In this document: positions 27,663 through 37,082 of the stretch, piece after piece
How the letters are laid out: each line of letters begins with the position of its first letter
Numbering within the stretch: position 1 is the stretch's first letter
Assembly (NCBI GenBank): GCA_023428695.1
Contig: JAEYWY010000017.1
Coordinates: 248,001 to 312,000, forward strand
Direction: 5' to 3'
Origin: Bacteroidota bacterium
GTDB taxonomy: Bacteria > Bacteroidota > Bacteroidia > Cytophagales > Cyclobacteriaceae
Length of the DNA stretch: 64,000 bases
Program-made: the position numbers and the translations under genes
Notes under the pieces: model-generated
The model's database searches: none
What the model was told of the DNA's origin: nothing
The model's input: the letters and a program-made list of their open reading frames with translations, nothing else

Positions 27663-29243
27663 TCAAAATACATCGGCGCTGGCTGCTTCGAAGGATCTCG
27701 CATACCGTTCCGGCATCTGACCATTCAGCATTGCACCAAGGGGAACGGACGGATAAATTTCTTCAAGCGTTCGCACTTCATTCATGAACACGCGACGACT
27801 GATTTGATGGCGGTTGAGTTTACGTGGATTGTCGATACCTGCAGCTGCAAGCAATTCAACAAAACTTTCCACTGTATGCTTATGAAAGTTTGCCACACGC
27901 ACCTTCTTGTCGTCGACTACCAGTCCTTTTGTCAGCGAAGGATCCTGAGTCGCGACGCCAGCGGGACAACTATTCTTGTTACATTCAAGAGCCTGAATAC
28001 ACCCCAGGGCCATCATCATAGCGCGCGCGCTGTTACACAGATCGGCACCCAGTGCAATTGCACGAACCATGTGGAACCCGGTGAGAATCTTGCCGGCACA
28101 GTCGATCTTGATATGATGGCGGATGTTAAATCCCCGCAGTATGTTATCGACAAACGCGATCGCATCCAGCAGGGGCATTCCAACAAAATTTGAAAACTCG
28201 GGCGGCGCGGCACCAGTACCGCCTTCACCGCCGTCAACAGTTATGAAATCGGGATAAATATCCAGTTCCACCATCGCCTTGCAAATGGAAATGAATTCGC
28301 TCTTCCTTCCGATACATATCTTGAAACCAACCGGTTTTCCGCCGGAAAGCTCGCGAAGTTTCTGTAGGAACAGAATTAAACCGCGTGGCGAATTAAACGC
28401 ACTATGGAATGGCGGCGAGAAAACCGTTGTATATGGTTTCACCAACCTGATGGCTGCAATCTCCGGCGTGTTCTTCTTACCTGGCAGAATTCCGCCATGA
28501 CCTGGTTTTGCGCCCTGAGACAGCTTGACTTCAATCATCTTCACTTCCTGCCGGGTTGCATTGCGCGCAAAAGCATCCGCTGAAAAGTTGCCTTGCTCAT
28601 CACGCGCACCGAAATAACCAGTCCCGATTTGCCAGATCAGATCACCTCCATTAAGCGTATGGTGCGGGCTTATTGAGCCCTCGCCGGTATTGTGGGCGAA
28701 GTTGCCAATCTTTGCGCCGGCATTCAGCGCTTCCACAGCGTTACCGCTCAGCGACCCAAAACTCATTGCGGAAATATTCAGAATACTTGCATCATAGGGT
28801 TGCTTGCAATCTTTGTTGCCAATTCTCACCCTGGGGTGGTGGTCAAGCGTGTGGAAATCCAGCGGTGCAACCGAGTGACTCATCCATTCATACCCTTCTG
28901 CATAAACGTTCAGCTGGGTTCCAAACGGCGTCGTGTCGATTTGTTTCTTTGCTCTTTGGTAGATCACCGACCTGTCAATCCGATTAATAGGCGCACCGTC
29001 GGTATCATTTTCCACGAAATATTGTTGGATCTTGGGACGCATATCTTCGAAGACGTATCGCAGGCGGCCCAGAACGGGGAAGTTTCTTCGGATGGATTGT
29101 CGTTTCTGAACCATGTCGACGATCCCCATAACGATAAGCGGACCGACGATCGCGAACAGGAACAGGATATCAATCCAATAGGTTGACCAATAAATCAACA
29201 GGGCGGTCACCAGAACGCTGGTGATAACAAAAATTCTCCTCAT
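27663..29243 (-). CDS. Membrane-anchored FMN-binding glutamate-synthase-like protein (GltS domain only)
   Basis: 526 residues. Two N-terminal hydrophobic stretches (about 5-50) are followed by one (beta/alpha)8 FMN domain of the glutamate synthase type. It has AMSFGSLSGNAVEALNAGA, GEGSISPHH, QGAKPGHGGILPGKK, VDGGEGGTGAAP and the iron-sulfur motif CNKNSCPAGVATQDP. The glutaminase and GXGXG domains of true GltB are missing and no gltD is nearby, so it probably does not make glutamate from glutamine by itself. Such stand-alone proteins are common in bacteria and archaea and their substrate is uncertain. Divergent from the TRIC channel gene. Confidence 0.9.
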   Translation of the reverse strand: MRRIFVITSVLVTALLIYWSTYWIDILFLFAIVGPLIVMGIVDMVQKRQSIRRNFPVLGRLRYVFEDMRPKIQQYFVENDTDGAPINRIDRSVIYQRAKKQIDTTPFGTQLNVYAEGYEWMSHSVAPLDFHTLDHHPRVRIGNKDCKQPYDASILNISAMSFGSLSGNAVEALNAGAKIGNFAHNTGEGSISPHHTLNGGDLIWQIGTGYFGARDEQGNFSADAFARNATRQEVKMIEVKLSQGAKPGHGGILPGKKNTPEIAAIRLVKPYTTVFSPPFHSAFNSPRGLILFLQKLRELSGGKPVGFKICIGRKSEFISICKAMVELDIYPDFITVDGGEGGTGAAPPEFSNFVGMPLLDAIAFVDNILRGFNIRHHIKIDCAGKILTGFHMVRAIALGADLCNSARAMMMALGCIQALECNKNSCPAGVATQDPSLTKGLVVDDKKVRVANFHKHTVESFVELLAAAGIDNPRKLNRHQISRRVFMNEVRTLEEIYPSVPLGAMLNGQMPERYARSFEAASADVF

Positions 29244-29398
29244 GCGGTTAGGGCTTGATTAGTAAATATACAAAGGACAATCGATTCCGCCGGCGTAAAC
29301 CTTACAGTCTGTCTTACACGGCTACCCTTTCCGTCATTTACTATATGGAACAAAAAGTCGTCCTTTGCGCTTGTATTGAACAAATTGCAATACACCCT

Positions 29399-30070
29399 AT
29401 GGAACAAATGCCGCAGCTGATCCATCAGCTAGACTTCTCGACCACCTTCACCATTTTTGATTTCTTTGCTGTTTTCATGTTTGCCGGGGCTGGCGCCCTG
29501 TCCGCAATCCGGAAACAATATGATTTCATTGGCGCTCTCGTACTTGCATTTGTATCCGGACTCGGAGGCGGATTGATCCGTGATGCAATATTTATTCAGG
29601 CCGGACCTCCAAAGGCTGTGCAGGACTCGCGTTATATGCTTGTCGTTATAGTGGCATTCATTCTTGCCATGGTGTTTCATTCCCGGTTCAGTAAACTCAG
29701 AAGAACAACGCTGATTGTTGACGCCCTTGGTCTTGGAGCTTACGGGGTCGTTGGAGCACAAGCGGCACTCCAGGCCAATCTCGTTCCATTGGCCGCGGTA
29801 TTGGTGGGTGTTTTTAACGCAACCGGAGCCGGTTTGATCAGGGACGTCCTGATTCGCGAGGAACCGATAATCTTCAAACCCGGGCAATACTATGCCGGAG
29901 CGGCAATTATTGCGTGTGGTATTTTTGTGGGACTTACCACACTGACCCCCGTGAATGAAACAATTTCGGCGGTGGTTGCGACGCTCGCGGCATTCTCGAT
30001 CAGGCTTCTTTCGGTAAAATTCAACTGGCAAACAAAGCCCGTTGGAGGGAATCCAGGTCCGCTAGTATAA
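29399..30070 (+). CDS. TRIC/UPF0126 family membrane channel (YicG/YadS-like)
   Basis: About 223 residues with seven helices made of two homologous halves. Each half carries the glycine-rich helix break: FAGAGALSAIRKQYDF...GGGLIRD and DALGLGAYGVVGAQAA...GAGLIRD. The family is related to trimeric intracellular cation channels; some bacterial members move glycine or cations. The open frame extends 48 residues upstream, but that part is hydrophilic and unconserved in style. ATG 29399 (MEQMPQLIHQ) or the next ATG fits best. Confidence 0.85.
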   Translation: MEQMPQLIHQLDFSTTFTIFDFFAVFMFAGAGALSAIRKQYDFIGALVLAFVSGLGGGLIRDAIFIQAGPPKAVQDSRYMLVVIVAFILAMVFHSRFSKLRRTTLIVDALGLGAYGVVGAQAALQANLVPLAAVLVGVFNATGAGLIRDVLIREEPIIFKPGQYYAGAAIIACGIFVGLTTLTPVNETISAVVATLAAFSIRLLSVKFNWQTKPVGGNPGPLV

Positions 30071-30109
30071 TTATTCCCGGCATTTCGCTATTTTAACTTC
30101 TTATCTACC

Positions 30110-30574
30110 ATGATCAGAAAAATACTTATAGTCCTGGCCGTAGTTCTCGTTCTGATACAGTTTATCAGACCAGCAAAGAACCAAAGCACTGAAATCATCA
30201 CTAACGATGATATCTCAAGGACTTACACCATCCCCGATGACGTGCACAACATGCTAATCAAAAAATGCTACGATTGCCACAGCAACAACACCAATTATCC
30301 CTGGTATTTCAATTTCCAGCCGATTGCGTGGTGGCTTGCAGACCATATCCGCGAGGGAAAGGCTGAGCTGAACTTCTCCGAATTCAAGAACTACGCACCA
30401 AACAAAGCCAATCACAAACTCGAGGAACTCGGCGAGGTCGTTGAAAATGCATCGATGCCGCTGCGGTCATACACGTGGTTACATCCACACGCTGCCGTGA
30501 CAGACGAAGAGAAGCAAGCCTTGTACGCCTGGCTTGAAGGCATGAATATTGATTTCAGGAAAGACCACAATTAG
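30110..30574 (+). CDS. Haem-binding domain protein (cytochrome c-like)
   Basis: 154 residues with an N-terminal membrane anchor or signal (about 4-20). A single haem attachment motif CYDCHSNNTNYPWY (CxxCH near residues 56-60) follows, with the family-specific WWLADHIREGKAELNFSEF segment that includes a likely second axial ligand region. This is the Haem_bd (DUF1924-like) family seen in many Bacteroidota, probably a periplasmic electron carrier or haem sensor. Its stop codon overlaps that of the convergent barrel gene by 4 nt. Confidence 0.9.
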   Translation: MIRKILIVLAVVLVLIQFIRPAKNQSTEIITNDDISRTYTIPDDVHNMLIKKCYDCHSNNTNYPWYFNFQPIAWWLADHIREGKAELNFSEFKNYAPNKANHKLEELGEVVENASMPLRSYTWLHPHAAVTDEEKQALYAWLEGMNIDFRKDHN

Positions 30575-32367
30575 TTGAAGGTTACAAAGGAAGGCGGTCG
30601 CACAAAAACCCCACTGTACTTGATGCGAAGTCTTGTTGTGACGATAAAACCAAGACGTTCAACACCAGGAACGACTTTCGGATAAAACAATCCTCTGAAC
30701 TCGACGGTACCGAAGATCAGGTTTTCATTTCTGATTCTCACGCCACCGGTCGCCCCCCAGAACACGTCTCGATTAACGTGATCAGCTTCCGCTTCCTTTG
30801 ATTCGAGGTATGCGAATTCAAGCGAAGCAAATGGCGCAATACGAAATCCGATCAGCCGATGCGGTGTGAATACCGTTGTTTCCGATCTCAGAAACATACG
30901 CTGAAACCCAAAGAGACTATCTGCCCTGAACCCGTTTAATTGGTTCTCGAGGGTAAGTAATTCCCTGACTCGGTTGTTAAATGCGCGCGCATATCCCGCC
31001 TGAAAAAGGTGACGCATTCGTGTTCGTTTCACATCATAAAGTTTTGAGTAGTAAGATCCTTTGGCGTAAATAACACCGTCTTCGGCTACGTCACGTCTGA
31101 AAAAAGTGCCGGCTCCAATTTCCAGGTCGTAGAACCTTCCGGTAGGACGAACAATTCGCCTTGCGGCAGATGTACCGGCATAGAACCTCCTTAGTCCAAG
31201 TTCTTCTGTCCACCCTGCGGTTATGTTAACGGTCTGGCCATACGGTACGTCCTCTGTACGACCGAAGCCGTAGATGTAGTTTGTCTTATAGAAGTTCTGA
31301 TTGTAAAACGTGAACTCCGCGAGCAGAAAACGATTGTCGTTGTATATTCTTCGCGCCAGCTGATCCTCCTGTGAGGGTTGATCTCTGAAGTGTTGCTGCG
31401 AATAGCGTAATGCGATGAAGTGACGATCACGATCCTGCGGATTGTTTTTGATCCCGATGTTATAGCCAACCCAATAATCCTGCGAGAGGTAGCGGTATCG
31501 ACGGAAGATTGAATCGGCGGCCCTCATGACATTAACAGACCAGTTTTCACTGAATTCGATTCCACCCGCCATTCGGGAGTAAGGTGAAACCAATGGCCTG
31601 TCGAGGCGCAGGTAGTAAGCGTACTCGTTTTCTTCGCCGAGGCTTCTGCCGTTGTCGAGTTCCGTATAGGCTACAGAAACGTTTATCAAGGATCCGCCAA
31701 GACTGGACTTTCGATAGAGGAATCCTTTACCAATCAAAGGATCGCGTTCAGAATCAAAAAGGAAATCTGCCTGGACACGTTGACCATAGCCACTGAGGTT
31801 TGCGTCGTATATGCCGACCGAAAACTCATCGACCCCTCCCAGCTTTGCGCGTACACCCAGACTGAACACGTCGCGGGTGAGTACCTCGACATCCACCGAA
31901 TCGCTATTCCCGGAGATGGGGATCACATGTATTCGGCTGTCGAGAATGAAGTCAAGGTCGCGGAGGTAACGTTCATTGTCGGCAAGGCGGTACGGGTTTA
32001 AGGGTTTGTTTTCACGGAAGAAAAGATTGTCGCGTATGACCCTTTCGCGGGTATCGCTGTGAAGTGCGTTGGCTATTTTCGTAACGCGATTCCGGATGCT
32101 CTTTGATGAATCGTATATGGATTTCTCGAAACCTACTTTTCGAATGATGATCCGGCGGACGATCTTTCCCTGATACGGGATGTATTCGTTCTCACTTCTG
32201 ACATTGGTTTCATCTTTCTCCGTTGAGTTCCTGGTAACGGCACCAATAATTTCGCGTGCGACCTTTGTATCGAGGATTTTATTGCCGGTAGTATCCTTCT
32301 GCTGGGCAAAGCCTGCCCGGAACATGAAAAGAATAAGAATCAATACTGACAGTCGCAAACTGGTCAT
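30571..32367 (-). CDS. Omp85-like outer-membrane protein with one POTRA-like domain
   Basis: 598 residues from ATG 32367, which gives a clean signal peptide (MTSLRLSVLILILFMFRAGFAQ). A single POTRA-like domain lies at about residues 65-160 (GKIVRRIIIRKVGF, RLADNERYLRDLDFILDSRIHVI, VDVEVLTRDVFSL). About 430 residues of alternating amphipathic strands follow, typical of a 16-strand barrel, ending SFVTFN. True BamA has five POTRA domains, so this is a reduced relative (TamA/BamA-like), role unknown. A frame extension to 32451 would run through a hairpin at 32432-32449 and is rejected. Confidence 0.8.
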   Translation of the reverse strand: MTSLRLSVLILILFMFRAGFAQQKDTTGNKILDTKVAREIIGAVTRNSTEKDETNVRSENEYIPYQGKIVRRIIIRKVGFEKSIYDSSKSIRNRVTKIANALHSDTRERVIRDNLFFRENKPLNPYRLADNERYLRDLDFILDSRIHVIPISGNSDSVDVEVLTRDVFSLGVRAKLGGVDEFSVGIYDANLSGYGQRVQADFLFDSERDPLIGKGFLYRKSSLGGSLINVSVAYTELDNGRSLGEENEYAYYLRLDRPLVSPYSRMAGGIEFSENWSVNVMRAADSIFRRYRYLSQDYWVGYNIGIKNNPQDRDRHFIALRYSQQHFRDQPSQEDQLARRIYNDNRFLLAEFTFYNQNFYKTNYIYGFGRTEDVPYGQTVNITAGWTEELGLRRFYAGTSAARRIVRPTGRFYDLEIGAGTFFRRDVAEDGVIYAKGSYYSKLYDVKRTRMRHLFQAGYARAFNNRVRELLTLENQLNGFRADSLFGFQRMFLRSETTVFTPHRLIGFRIAPFASLEFAYLESKEAEADHVNRDVFWGATGGVRIRNENLIFGTVEFRGLFYPKVVPGVERLGFIVTTRLRIKYSGVFVRPPSFVTFN

Positions 32368-32431
32368 TCCCCTGGTTACCGTACGGATAAAGATAAAAAA
32401 AACCGCTGCCAGCATGGTACATGAACACAAA

Positions 32432-32449
32432 GCCCGCGCGGAGGCGGGC
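32432..32449 (-). terminator. GC-rich hairpin between nfu and the barrel gene
   Basis: GCCCGC (32432-32437) and GCGGGC (32444-32449) pair around a 6-nt loop, with only a short T stretch after it in the leftward direction. It is a possible weak terminator for the Nfu gene. Confidence 0.4.
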
Positions 32450-32460
32450 ATTTAGTGAGA

Positions 32461-33039
32461 TTATCCGGCGATTGCTTCTACGCCGCGAACCTCATCCGGC
32501 ATCATTCGGACAAACAGGTTTTCGATCCCAGCCTTTAGTGTTATAGTCGAGGAAGGACAGCCACTACAGGAACCCTGGAGTTTCACGCGAACAATACCAT
32601 CCTGAAACGAGTGATATGTTATTGCGCCTCCATCCTGCTCCACGGCCGGACGAATATATTCATCGAGTATAGCCTTAATTTTCTTGATGCTCTCGGTCTC
32701 TTCTTCGGCGGGTGCTTCCGGAGACTCCTGTTCTATGATGAATCTACCTGCTTCGAGGTACTTCCTGATGTGTTCCTTGATCGTATTCTGGATTTCGATC
32801 CATTCGACGTCGGCTTTTTTGGTAACGGTGACAAAATTGCTGGCATAGAATACCCGGTCGACAAAATCGTATTCAAACAACTCCGACGCCAGGGGTGAAA
32901 TGCCGGAGCTCTCCTTATCGGGGAAATCGAAGCTTAGTCCTTCAGGGACAAGTATGTCGTTCACCACAAATTTCAGTGAGTTTGGATTAGGATTCGACTC
33001 CAGATAGATATGTACGTTTTTCGGTATTTGCTTCAGCAT
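32461..33039 (-). CDS. NifU-family Fe-S scaffold/carrier (Nfu)
   Basis: 192 residues. An N-terminal Nfu_N domain (about 8-95: YLESNPNPNSLKFVVND, VFYASNFVTVTKK) is joined by an acidic linker to a C-terminal NifU domain (about 112-190). That domain has DEYIRPAVEQDGGAI and the cluster-binding GSCSGCPSSTITL (CxxC). It carries [4Fe-4S] clusters from the SUF system to target enzymes. A -7 element lies 35 nt upstream of the ATG. No suf genes are adjacent. Confidence 0.95.
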   Translation of the reverse strand: MLKQIPKNVHIYLESNPNPNSLKFVVNDILVPEGLSFDFPDKESSGISPLASELFEYDFVDRVFYASNFVTVTKKADVEWIEIQNTIKEHIRKYLEAGRFIIEQESPEAPAEEETESIKKIKAILDEYIRPAVEQDGGAITYHSFQDGIVRVKLQGSCSGCPSSTITLKAGIENLFVRMMPDEVRGVEAIAG

Positions 33040-33074
33040 AATAGAAATTGATTCAGTAAAGGAACAAAATTACG

Positions 33075-33082
33075 CAAATATA
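33075..33082 (-). promoter_or_regulatory. Putative -7 element for nfu
   Basis: Reverse-strand TATATTTG matches TAnnTTTG, 35 nt before the Nfu ATG. No -33 match at the expected spacing. Confidence 0.5.
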
Positions 33083-33185
33083 GTTTCCGACCGGGTATTA
33101 AAACGGCGGTTCGGGATACGTATGCATTCGTTTGAATATCGGCCCACAATTCCGCATATTGCCAGCCTCAATTGAATAACCATTA

Positions 33186-34493
33186 ATGGCATTTGCGATG
33201 GCAAAGGGCAAAAAATTACCGCTTTACGGAAAGATACTGATTGGCATGGTCCTCGGGCTGATTTGGGGATTGAGTGCGGACAGCCTGGGGATAGTCGAAT
33301 TCACTCAATTGTGGATCAAGCCATTCGGTACCATCTTCATAAACGCCCTCAAACTCATTGCAATTCCGTTGATCATTTTTAGTCTCATCGACGGTGTCTC
33401 GAATCTTTCGGATGTATCTCGGCTATCGCGCATTGGCGGCAAAACGATGGCGATCTATATTGGTACAACGGTCCTCGCTGTGACTATCGGGCTGCTTCTG
33501 GTGAATGCCGCCAGTCCGGGCAAGTTGCTGTCGGCCGAGAAACGCGAAGAACTGCGCAGTGCTTACGCCGCCGACATGGATCTCAGGATTAATTCTGCCA
33601 AGAAGGTATCGGATGAAGGTCCCCTGCAAATGCTCGTTGACATTGTTCCCGATAATTTTTTCAACGCGGCATCCAACAATGGGAACATGCTCCAGATCAT
33701 TTTCTTCGCGATACTATTTGGCGTCGCCATGATTCTCACAAAATCGGACAAGGTGGTACCCGTGAAAGCGTTCTTCGATGGAGCGAATCATATCATCCTT
33801 AAAGTCGTCGACATCATTATGATGTACGCACCAATCGGGGTTTTTGCATTGCTTGCAAGCCTCAACATTGACACTGAACTTATGGTCGCTCTGAGTGGCT
33901 ATGCAGGCACTGTTGTCTTCGGACTCGCGATAATGGCATTCGGCGTTTATCCGACGATATTAAAGTTCGCGACAAAAATGCGGGTGCCCGACTTTTTTAA
34001 GGGCATGCTTCCCGCGCAGATACTCGCATTTTCAACGAGTTCGAGTGCAGCAACGCTTCCGGCTACCTTTGAATGTGTTGAAAAAAATCTCGGTGTATCG
34101 GAGAACGTTTCAAGTTTCGTTCTGCCTCTTGGAGCAACGATCAACATGGATGGAACGAGTATCCATCAGGCAGTGTCAGCGGTTTTCATCGCGCAGGCAT
34201 TCGGCATTCATCTAGATTTCACACAACAGCTCACGATCCTCTTTACCGCCGTGCTTTCGTCAATTGGTGCCGCCGCCGTTCCGGGAGCCGGCATTATAAT
34301 GCTCATCATTGTACTTGAAGCAGTAGGAATAGATCCCGCGGGTCTCGCACTAATTCTCGCTATAGACCGACCGTTGGATATGCTTCGTACAGTCGTGAAC
34401 ATCACAGGCGACGCCACAGTATCCGTTGTTGTCGCCAGCGGCGAAGGTGAGCTCAATCCTGTACCCGCGAATCCGGGCGGATCAAATCTTTGA
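33186..34493 (+). CDS. Dicarboxylate/amino acid:cation symporter (DAACS, GltP/GltT-like)
   Basis: 435 residues with eight membrane helices and two re-entrant hairpins. The substrate site motifs are intact: the serine-rich hairpin STSSSAATLP, the sodium motif GATINMDGTSIHQ and the second hairpin with SSIGAAAVPGAGIIML. The closing DRPLDMLRTVVNITGDATVSVVVA includes the Asp and Arg/Thr substrate residues. It imports glutamate, aspartate or C4-dicarboxylates with Na+ or H+. The last 12 nt overlap the convergent chorismate synthase gene. Confidence 0.94.
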   Translation: MAFAMAKGKKLPLYGKILIGMVLGLIWGLSADSLGIVEFTQLWIKPFGTIFINALKLIAIPLIIFSLIDGVSNLSDVSRLSRIGGKTMAIYIGTTVLAVTIGLLLVNAASPGKLLSAEKREELRSAYAADMDLRINSAKKVSDEGPLQMLVDIVPDNFFNAASNNGNMLQIIFFAILFGVAMILTKSDKVVPVKAFFDGANHIILKVVDIIMMYAPIGVFALLASLNIDTELMVALSGYAGTVVFGLAIMAFGVYPTILKFATKMRVPDFFKGMLPAQILAFSTSSSAATLPATFECVEKNLGVSENVSSFVLPLGATINMDGTSIHQAVSAVFIAQAFGIHLDFTQQLTILFTAVLSSIGAAAVPGAGIIMLIIVLEAVGIDPAGLALILAIDRPLDMLRTVVNITGDATVSVVVASGEGELNPVPANPGGSNL

Positions 34494-35555
34494 AGAACGG
34501 TTTAGCAGCATGTGATCGGCGAGGACAAGCGCTGCCATTGCTTCTACTATCGGCACCGCGCGTGGCAAAACACAAGGGTCGTGTCTTCCTTTTCCCGATA
34601 CAATTGTTTCATTGCCGCTCTTATCGACCGTATTCTGATCCTGCATAATGGTTGCCACCGGCTTGAACGCAACATTGAAGTAGATATCCTCTCCGTTGGA
34701 GATACCGCCCTGGATGCCTCCGGAATGATTCGTACGTGTTCTGATGCGTTCGCCGTCGTTATAGAATTCGTCATTATGGCCAGAACCACGTAACGTAACA
34801 CCGGCAAAACCACTTCCATACTCGAATCCTTTCACCGCATTTATACCCAGCATAGCGCTGCCGAGGTCCGCGTGTAACTTACCGAAAACAGGTTCACCAA
34901 GACCTGCAGGAACATTCTTCACAATACAAGTCACAACGCCGCCTATCGTATCGCGATCGAGTCTGACCTGATCGATAAGACTGATCATTTTTTCGGCGGT
35001 CTCAGTATGAGGACAACGGACGATGTTGGATTCTGTTTGCGACAGATCAAGTGTGTTATAGGGAGGTGCTTTGATTTCACCAACCTGTGAAACATACGCA
35101 CGAACGTCTAAACCAAATTCCTTGAGTAACAACTTCGCTATTGCACCCGCAGCAACACGCGCCGCCGTTTCGCGTGCCGAACTGCGCCCGCCCCCGCGAT
35201 AATCACGAACACCGTATTTAACGTCGTAGGTATAATCCGCGTGAGACGGCCGGAATGTTTCTGCTATATGGCTGTAATCCTTGCTGCGCTGATCCTGATT
35301 TTCGATTACGATAGCGATTGGCGTTCCTGTAGACGTGCCTTCGAAGACGCCGCTCAGAATCTTGCAGCGGTCTTCCTCCTGACGTTGCGTTGTGATTTTG
35401 GATTGGCCAGGTTTCCTCCGCGCGAGTTCTGACTGAATGAATTCTTCATCAATGTTTACGCCCGCGGGGCAGCCATCGACGATGCACCCGATCGCGGCGC
35501 CGTGTGACTCGCCGAATGTAGTTATGCGGAACAGTCGTCCAAAGGAATTACTCAT
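34482..35555 (-). CDS. aroC: Chorismate synthase
   Basis: The last common step of aromatic amino acid synthesis, 357 residues, FMN-dependent. It starts SNSFGRLFRITTFGESHG, the first family signature. RPSHADYTYDVKYGVRDYRGGGRSSARET and the closing RHDPCVLPRAVPIVEAM complete the set. Length is normal. It is a single leftward gene, not in an aro operon, and its 3' end overlaps the symporter gene. Confidence 0.97.
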   Translation of the reverse strand: MSNSFGRLFRITTFGESHGAAIGCIVDGCPAGVNIDEEFIQSELARRKPGQSKITTQRQEEDRCKILSGVFEGTSTGTPIAIVIENQDQRSKDYSHIAETFRPSHADYTYDVKYGVRDYRGGGRSSARETAARVAAGAIAKLLLKEFGLDVRAYVSQVGEIKAPPYNTLDLSQTESNIVRCPHTETAEKMISLIDQVRLDRDTIGGVVTCIVKNVPAGLGEPVFGKLHADLGSAMLGINAVKGFEYGSGFAGVTLRGSGHNDEFYNDGERIRTRTNHSGGIQGGISNGEDIYFNVAFKPVATIMQDQNTVDKSGNETIVSGKGRHDPCVLPRAVPIVEAMAALVLADHMLLNRSSKI

Positions 35556-35620
35556 CGCGACAGAAATTTACGGGGCGCAAAATACGCAGCAGAAACTGGA
35601 ATACGACAATAAAATGGCAC

Positions 35621-37057
35621 TTACTTCTTGAGAAGCAGGAACATCGATGCGCCCACCATCACCAGAAGAAAGCCGTGGAACCACCACCCGCTGCGATTTC
35701 CGCCAGACGCCGCCCGGAGCTGGTTATCCGCGACCTGAATCTGTTCGTAAAAACTGCCGGGATCCTGCGCATCGATCGTCTCGTTCTGCTTGCTTTCCCC
35801 TGTGATGTACACGGTAGTATTGGAACGAAGCGTGTCGTACCGTTCACGCTGCGGACTGAAATACACCCACTGGAAATAATCGCCCAGTTTGTATTGGCCG
35901 GGCTCCTTGGGAATCATGAAGTACCGGAAAGACTTTGTTCCTGATATCCGGTTCCGCGACTTGCTTAACTCCTGACGCGTACTGGGATCGTAGATTTCCA
36001 GGGCACCGCCCTTGCGGACTTTGGGTTGCGGCAGCGACGCAATGTTTCCTTCGCCTACGATGTTAAATTCATAAGCCGCACTCTGGCCGGTCTTGAGATT
36101 TGTATCGATGATCCTGTCATCCAGGCGGAACTCGCCAACGGCAACCGAATTACTTAGCGGATGTGGCGGCAACTCTTTTACTTTTACAGTCACCGGTTTC
36201 GATGTGTACGTCTTAAGCGTCTCCCTTGTGTTGGAACGGAAGTACGATGGATTTCTGGCGACGTTATACTTCAGCATATCGAGTGAAACCGCGGGGAAGT
36301 TTATCGGCTGTGTATTGAAAGGATAGAACATCGCCTGGTATATCTTGTACCGCAGAAATTGTCTGCCGTTTATTGTGACGAGATCTCCCTCGACATTCTC
36401 AATTTCAAAATTCTCTTCCCAGCAGCTTGTGGGTTTCAGCTTTTTCAGGATTTCCGTGAGTTGTTTGCTAAGGTCATACCACCGGAGTGTGGCGAGGTTA
36501 TCTTCAGGCATATAAAACGCAAGGACGGCGTTCACACCTTCTCCCAGGTAGACTTCTTTCTTGTCGGTAGTGAGAGCCAGGAAAGCATCATCACGAACTT
36601 CAACAAACTGAGAGTCGTCAGCGCCAAAGAAATCGTCGGGCTTCCGGTTATACGCATTTGGCGGTTGATTATACTGCGGCGCTTTTTTCACTGTCACTTG
36701 TTTTCCCTGCACGCGCACCAGTTTATCGTTGATTTTCATGGAAACCGATGGCACGGTAATAACACCCGCCTTCAGAGGATAATAATTCATGATAACCGAC
36801 TGTACGGAATTTACCTTGCCGTTTACCGACGACGTGAAGGATCGCCTCATTTCAGTGCCTTTTCGGAATCCCTTTATTTCAGGGAAGGCGTCATAGCTCT
36901 TCAGAGGCTCATTGTAGACGGTGATTGCTATCGTCCATGTGTCGTTTTGCGTGATTTCGTCGGGTCCGAGATTGATTTCGGTTTTTTGGGCCAGGGTCGT
37001 CATAGCTGAGCACACCAGGGCACCCAGGAGAACCATCCATCGGCTGAATTTCGCCAT
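35621..37057 (-). CDS. BatD family protein
   Basis: 478 residues with a signal peptide (MAKFSRWMVLLGALVCSAMTTLAQ), extended beta-rich repeats in the periplasm (QNDTWTIAITVYN, YYPLKAGVITVPSVSMKI) and one C-terminal membrane helix (about 455-474). This is BatD, part of the Bacteroidota aerotolerance (Bat) system of MoxR/VWA proteins. ATG 37057 is chosen: a -7 element lies 25 nt upstream of it, and the alternative ATG 37075 would leave almost no leader. The usual batA/B/C/E and moxR neighbours are absent here. Confidence 0.85.
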   Translation of the reverse strand: MAKFSRWMVLLGALVCSAMTTLAQKTEINLGPDEITQNDTWTIAITVYNEPLKSYDAFPEIKGFRKGTEMRRSFTSSVNGKVNSVQSVIMNYYPLKAGVITVPSVSMKINDKLVRVQGKQVTVKKAPQYNQPPNAYNRKPDDFFGADDSQFVEVRDDAFLALTTDKKEVYLGEGVNAVLAFYMPEDNLATLRWYDLSKQLTEILKKLKPTSCWEENFEIENVEGDLVTINGRQFLRYKIYQAMFYPFNTQPINFPAVSLDMLKYNVARNPSYFRSNTRETLKTYTSKPVTVKVKELPPHPLSNSVAVGEFRLDDRIIDTNLKTGQSAAYEFNIVGEGNIASLPQPKVRKGGALEIYDPSTRQELSKSRNRISGTKSFRYFMIPKEPGQYKLGDYFQWVYFSPQRERYDTLRSNTTVYITGESKQNETIDAQDPGSFYEQIQVADNQLRAASGGNRSGWWFHGFLLVMVGASMFLLLKK

Positions 37058-37082
37058 ACAACTTCTTCGAATCATGCAGTTT

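Noticed and set aside
28692..29186. 164-codon plus-strand frame inside the glutamate-synthase-like gene
   Set aside because: Antisense shadow with no domain.
29255..29398. 48-residue N-terminal extension of the TRIC channel
   Set aside because: Hydrophilic and Arg-rich, then a non-conserved stretch; the family starts just before the first helix.
29429..30031. 200-codon minus-strand frame opposite the TRIC channel
   Set aside because: Antisense to a conserved membrane channel; composition rich in Cys/Arg/His/Asn, not protein-like.
32368..32451. Upstream start of the Omp85-like protein
   Set aside because: It crosses a GC-rich hairpin and gives two hydrophobic segments before the true signal peptide.
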